Below are positions 60,121 through 64,000 of a stretch of 64,000 nucleotides of DNA, piece after piece. Made by a program: the position numbers and the translations under genes. The notes under the pieces were generated by a model. That model worked only from the letters and a program-made list of their open reading frames with translations. It searched no databases and was not told the DNA's origin. Origin of the DNA: Datisca glomerata. Its lineage: Eukaryota; Streptophyta; Magnoliopsida; Cucurbitales; Datiscaceae. Location: positions 1,612,001-1,676,000 of the forward strand of contig QANY01005052.1 of assembly GCA_003255025.1 (NCBI GenBank). The letters are read 5' to 3'. Position 1 is the stretch's first letter. Each line of letters begins with the position of its first letter.

Positions 60121-60908
60121 TAATATATTTATGGTTTTATTCCTTTTTAGCCTAGACAAGATTAAAAGACTTGTGATGGATGGTCTTTTACAAATTTTAA
60201 GTGTGAGATCACTACCCACATGCGAATCCTGTATTGAAGGCAAAATGATCAAGGGACCTTTTTCAGCAAAAGGTAAAAGAGCCACTCAATGCCTTGAACT
60301 CATACATAGTGATGTATGTGGCCCATTGAATATACAAGCAATAAGAGCTTATGAATACTTCATAACCTTCACTAATGATTATTCACATTTTGGTCATGTT
60401 TATCTAATACGTCAAAAGTCTGAAACCTTTGAAAAGTTCAAAGAGTAAAAGGGCTTTTGAAAAGTAATTAGAAAAACAAATCAAAATACTACGATCTGAT
60501 CGTAGTGGAGAGTACTTGCGAGGAGAGTTCGAACACTTTCTTAAAGAAGACAATATTCTTTCTCAGCTTACAACACCTAGATCCATGATGAGTTACTCAT
60601 CCCTCCCAGATTCCTTTAGGGGATATGCCTTGAAAACAACGACATATATACTGAACCAAGTTCCGTCGAAGATGGTGCCTGGTACCCTATATGAAAGATG
60701 GTATGGACGAAAATCATCTATTAACCATTTTAAAATATGGGGGTGCCCAGCACATGTTCTAAAACTGAAGACAAACAAGTTGACCAATCGTTTAGAATTA
60801 TGCATGTTTGTAGGATATCCTAAAGGAACGAATGGGTACATCTTCTATAGTACGACTGACCAGAAAATATTTATTAGCACAGATGCTCATTTTCTTAAAG
60901 AATATTGA
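60121..60908 (+). pseudogene. Copia 2 integrase with an internal deletion
   Basis: The protease is missing; the sequence passes to the pre-integrase segment (IKRLVMDGLLQIL, CESCIEGKMIKGPF) and the core: LIHSDVCGPLN (60300), FITFTNDYSHFGHVYL (60360-60405) and LRSDRSGEYLRGEFEHF (about 60490-60540). After SQLTTP (60565-60580) the frame goes straight to SMMSYSSLPDSFRGYAL. The stretch that normally lies between, with the third catalytic Glu, is gone. C-terminal part HFKIWGCPAHVL and LCMFVGYPKGTNGY continues to a stop at 60906. Confidence 0.88.
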
Positions 60909-61029
60909 ATTAAAAGTGACAGCCGAGAAGCACAGTTGTGCTAGAGTAATTATTGATTGGGAGGACACTGACTCCCCAATCAGAAATTATTTCTGATTCA
61001 ATAATGAAAGAACCACGACAGGAGCTAGA

Positions 61030-62640
61030 GCCTATGGAGCCTCGACATATATGTCCTATGGAGAAGCTTTGATAGCTATCTTAGATAAGGACCTTGATGA
61101 ACCTGTCACCTACTCAGAGGCCATGGTAGGTCCTGAAGCAAACTTATGGCAAGAAGCCATGAACGTTGAGATACATTCGATGTACTCGAACAGAGTCTGG
61201 AAGCTTGTAGATCCTCCTGAAGGGGTAAAACTCGTAGGATGCAAATGGATTTATAAGAAGAAAAGAGGTCCGGATGGGAATGTAAAGACATTCAAAGCTA
61301 GACTAGTAGCCAAAGACTACACCCAAAAGGAAGGTATAGACTACGTGGATACCTTCTCGCCGGTGTCCATGCTTAAATCCATCCAAATCCTTTTGTTCAT
61401 TATTGCTGCCCTTGATTATGAAATCTGGCAAATGGACGTCAAGACTGTTTTTCTGAATGACAATCTTGATGAGTGCATTTATATGGCTCAACCAGATGGG
61501 TTCATCGAGAAAGGCCAAAAAGGCAAAGTTTACGAACTGTAGAAGTCCATTTATGGACTTAAGAAAGCGTCACGATCATGGAATATTAGATTCGATGAAA
61601 CTATTAAAAACTATGATTTTGAACAGTTAGTGGATGAGCCCTCTATGTATAAGCTGATACACGAAGGGAATGTGATTTTTCTAGTCTTGTACGTAGATGA
61701 TATTCTACTAATTGAGAATGATGTAAGAAAATTATCTGATGTCAAGATTTGGTTTGCAAAGCAATTTGATAGGAAGGATCTTGGAGAAGCTAGATTTGTC
61801 TTAGGTATTCAGATCTTTCCAGATAGGAAGAATAGATAATTGGCACTGTCTCAAGCATCTTATATTGATAAGGTGTTGAATCACTTCAGTATGAAAAACT
61901 CCAAGAAAGGATTTCTTCTTTTTAGACATAAAGTCAGCCTCTCCAAGGAATAGTCTACCAAGACTCCTCAAGAAGAGGAAAACATGAAAATGATTCTCTA
62001 TGCCTCAGCCGTAGGAAGTCACTTGTATGCGGATGCTTTGCACGAGGTCAGACATTTGTTATGCCGTGGGCATGGTGAGTTATTTCCAATCTAATCCTGG
62101 AATTGAGCATTGGAATGTCGTCAAGCATATCCTTAAGTATCTAAGGAGAACAAAGAACTACACGCCTGTGTATTTAGGTACTGACCTGAATATGATGAGG
62201 TATATTGATTCTAATTTCTAAGCAGATAAGGATTCTAGGAGGTCCATTTCAGGATCGGTGTTCAACCTGAACGGTGGAGCAGTTGTATGGAGAAGTACCG
62301 AGAATCTTGCATTGATGATTCTACCATGGAAGCTGAATATGGGGCAGCTTGTGACGCTACAAGGGAGGCTGTATGGTTTAGGAAGTTTTTAAAGACTCTG
62401 AAAGTTATTCCAGACGCTAACAAGCCCATGGCATTTTATTGTGATAACAGTGGGGCTGCAGAGAACTCTAAGGAACCTAGAAGCCATAAGAGATCCAAAC
62501 ACATAGAACATATATATCACCTTATTAGAGAAATTGTTCAGCGTGGAGACGTTGTGGTTACTCATATTTTGACAGTTAATAACCTGACAAATCCATTCAT
62601 GAAGACTTTAAGCAGTAAAGTTTTTTATGATCATCTGTAG
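61030..62640 (+). pseudogene. Copia 2 reverse transcriptase and RNase H
   Basis: EPVTYSEAMVGPEANLWQEA, LVGCKWIYKKKRG, KARLVAKDYTQKEGIDYVDT and FSPVSMLKSIQ (61099-61385), EIWQMDVKTVFLNDNLDE (61420-61475) and a TAG at 61540, then KSIYGLKKASRSWN and VLYVDDILLIENDV (61685-61725, catalytic YVDD intact). RNase H: stops at 61840 and later, then STMEAEYGAACDATREAVWF, FYCDNSGAAENSKEPRSHKR and HIYHLIREIVQRGDV (62320-62560). TAG at 62638. Close to functional length but broken. Confidence 0.9.
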
Positions 62641-62679
62641 GGTTTGAAGATAAGATATTGTACACATATACTTGAGTCC

Positions 62680-62690
62680 AAGTGGGAGAT
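62680..62690 (+). promoter_or_regulatory. Polypurine tract of copia 2
   Basis: AAGTGGGAGAT directly precedes the right LTR start TGTTGGAATATG. The nested copia has the same tract before 40237. Confidence 0.85.
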
Positions 62691-64000
62691 TGTTGGAATA
62701 TGTTCATAAAGTAATGTGTAATACTATTTATTTGTATTTAGTTATTTCTCTGACATTAGTATTATTAAATTGTTATGAATAAATTGAAAGTTTTATTAAA
62801 GTGTGTTTATAAATTACTCTAATCCTGAAACTTTCATCAACGAACGAAGAGTAAAGACATAGGCGTCTCCAGATGAACTCTTCTGAGAAAGTTCAGAACG
62901 ATATTCACAGTCTGAAGATCGACTTAGCAATCAAATCCTATTTACGACTGTTAGGTTGAACCAATAAATGCTAGTCTTGGGGCATGAGAGTGGAGACTCA
63001 AACGATTAACCTGGACATGTTATGAACATGTTGAATAGACCGGTAACAAATTAGTTTAGAGCCCAAAACCATTTACCAAGCTCTAAATCTAATTGTTACA
63101 CATTAAGGGTATTTTCATAATTATCTTAATCCTGAGGTGAATATGTAGCTTGACTTAGTTAGTTGTAATATTTGATATGTCCAATGAGTGAGTTCGAATT
63201 GGTGGACAATACCTCAGCTGTTGAGATTGTAATTCAATTAAGTTGGAGTTACGTGATTCACATATATGAAAATTCGTGGTTCGATTGCGAAAGTAAAAAT
63301 ATCACCTTATTGGTGGGCGATACATAGCTTGACTTAGTTAGTTGCAATCTTTGATATGTCAAATGAGTGAGTTCGAATTGGCGGGCAATACCTCAATTGT
63401 TGGGATTGCAATTCAATTAAGTTGGGGTTATGTGATTCACATATATGAAAATTCGTGATTCGATTGCGAAAACAAAAATATCACCTTCTGCTTTATTGAT
63501 GGATTGTGAATAAATTAACCTGGTCAGGTATTCAATGAATTGAGTCATTGATTAAGACTTGTCAATTGTATGAGACAATTTACTTTATGTCTTTCTTATT
63601 TACAGTCAATAAATAAGTTAAGGAAATAATAACAATAGGGGTAAAATGGTAATTTTATATTCTGCTCTTGTTACTGATATTCACGATGGGTATTATGTTA
63701 AAATATTCTGTGAAAATTGAAAATAAAAGGGTTTATTTACCTCAACAGAGAATGTAGCGCGCATGAATCGAGAGTTGATTCGATATCAAACTTATAATGG
63801 AATCGTACGATATCAGAATTAAATAGATCAGGAATTTATGAAGATAAATTTGCAGGGTATTTGAATCCTTAGCTTTGTTAATGTGAGTACTTTCGGTTTT
63901 CGAAATAGCTCATGAGAACATAAATAGATAAACGAAGTAAATTGGATCAAAATGTGTTTTGGTGTCAAGGCATATTTTCTACACTATATGTGATGGGCGA
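62691..64000 (+). repeat. Right LTR of copia 2 (partial, window edge)
   Basis: Starts TGTTGGAATATGTTC and follows the left LTR to the window end. It has a segment near 62938-63005 (GTTGAACCAATAAATGCTAG) that the left LTR lacks, and a 179-bp tandem duplication (63137-63490) where the left LTR has one copy. Confidence 0.9.
63137..63490 (+). repeat. 179-bp tandem duplication inside the right LTR
   Basis: AGCTTGACTTAGTTAGTTG starts at 63147 and 63326; both copies run through GATATGTC, GTGAGTTCGAATTGG, ATTCAATTAAGTTGG and ATATCACCTT. The left LTR has this block once (from about 56010). Confidence 0.9.

Larger units (their letters stand above)
55624..64000 (+). mobile_element. Ty1/copia element 2, right end outside the window
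   Basis: Left LTR 55624-57487, primer site, leader, gag, damaged integrase, reverse transcriptase and RNase H, polypurine tract and right LTR from 62691. Related to the nested copia by Gag start, leader GC patch and pol sequence, but the LTR sequence differs. The left flank is TATGT; the other side cannot be seen. Confidence 0.9.

Overview
The window looks like plant nuclear DNA, probably a eudicot: AT-rich, full of nested plant-type LTR retrotransposons, with plant mobile domain (PMD) coding sequence, plant LINE ends and a fragment of the plant-only dormancy/auxin-associated family (DRM1/ARP). I found no intact host gene, no rRNA or tRNA gene and no CRISPR array. Almost all recognisable coding sequence is decayed transposon protein with stops, frameshifts and deletions. 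This is what a repeat-rich, probably heterochromatic, plant block looks like.

Layout. 1-6646: AT-rich intergenic DNA with tandem duplications, a CT-rich tract and one well-defined MITE (4594-4826) with 9-bp target site duplications. 6647-16476: minus-strand Ty3/gypsy remnant (element 1) with an LTR on the left, pol on the right and, between them in antisense, a decayed PMD gene with its own TATA box. 16476-21339: minus-strand non-autonomous LTR element made largely of minisatellite arrays (one of about nineteen 55-bp units) that carries a DRM1/ARP gene fragment. 21340-22395: a LINE 3' end cut off at that element's LTR.

22940-30370: a second LINE split by a nearly full-length Ty1/copia element (23955-30101). 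31480-47345: plus-strand Ty3/gypsy (element 3) whose gag is split by a 9.8-kb copia element (32582-42395, 5-bp duplication AATAC). The left LTR of that copia element is itself split by a solo LTR (33554-35052, duplication CATGG). 45905-46190 is an 81-bp tandem array, followed by an antisense, apparently intron-containing coiled-coil ORF. 48660-53790: minus-strand gypsy remnant (element 2) of the same family as element 1, lacking pol. 54036-55420: a LINE 3' end. 55624-64000: another copia element whose right LTR runs off the window.

Insertion order can be read directly in several places: LINE, then copia 1; gypsy 3, then the nested copia, then the solo LTR. The most interesting items are the DRM1/ARP capture inside a minisatellite-rich LTR element, the repeated pattern of antisense extra ORFs plus tandem repeats between pol and the 3' LTR of gypsy elements, and a single N at 34962 that sits exactly where the solo LTR lacks about 700 bp.
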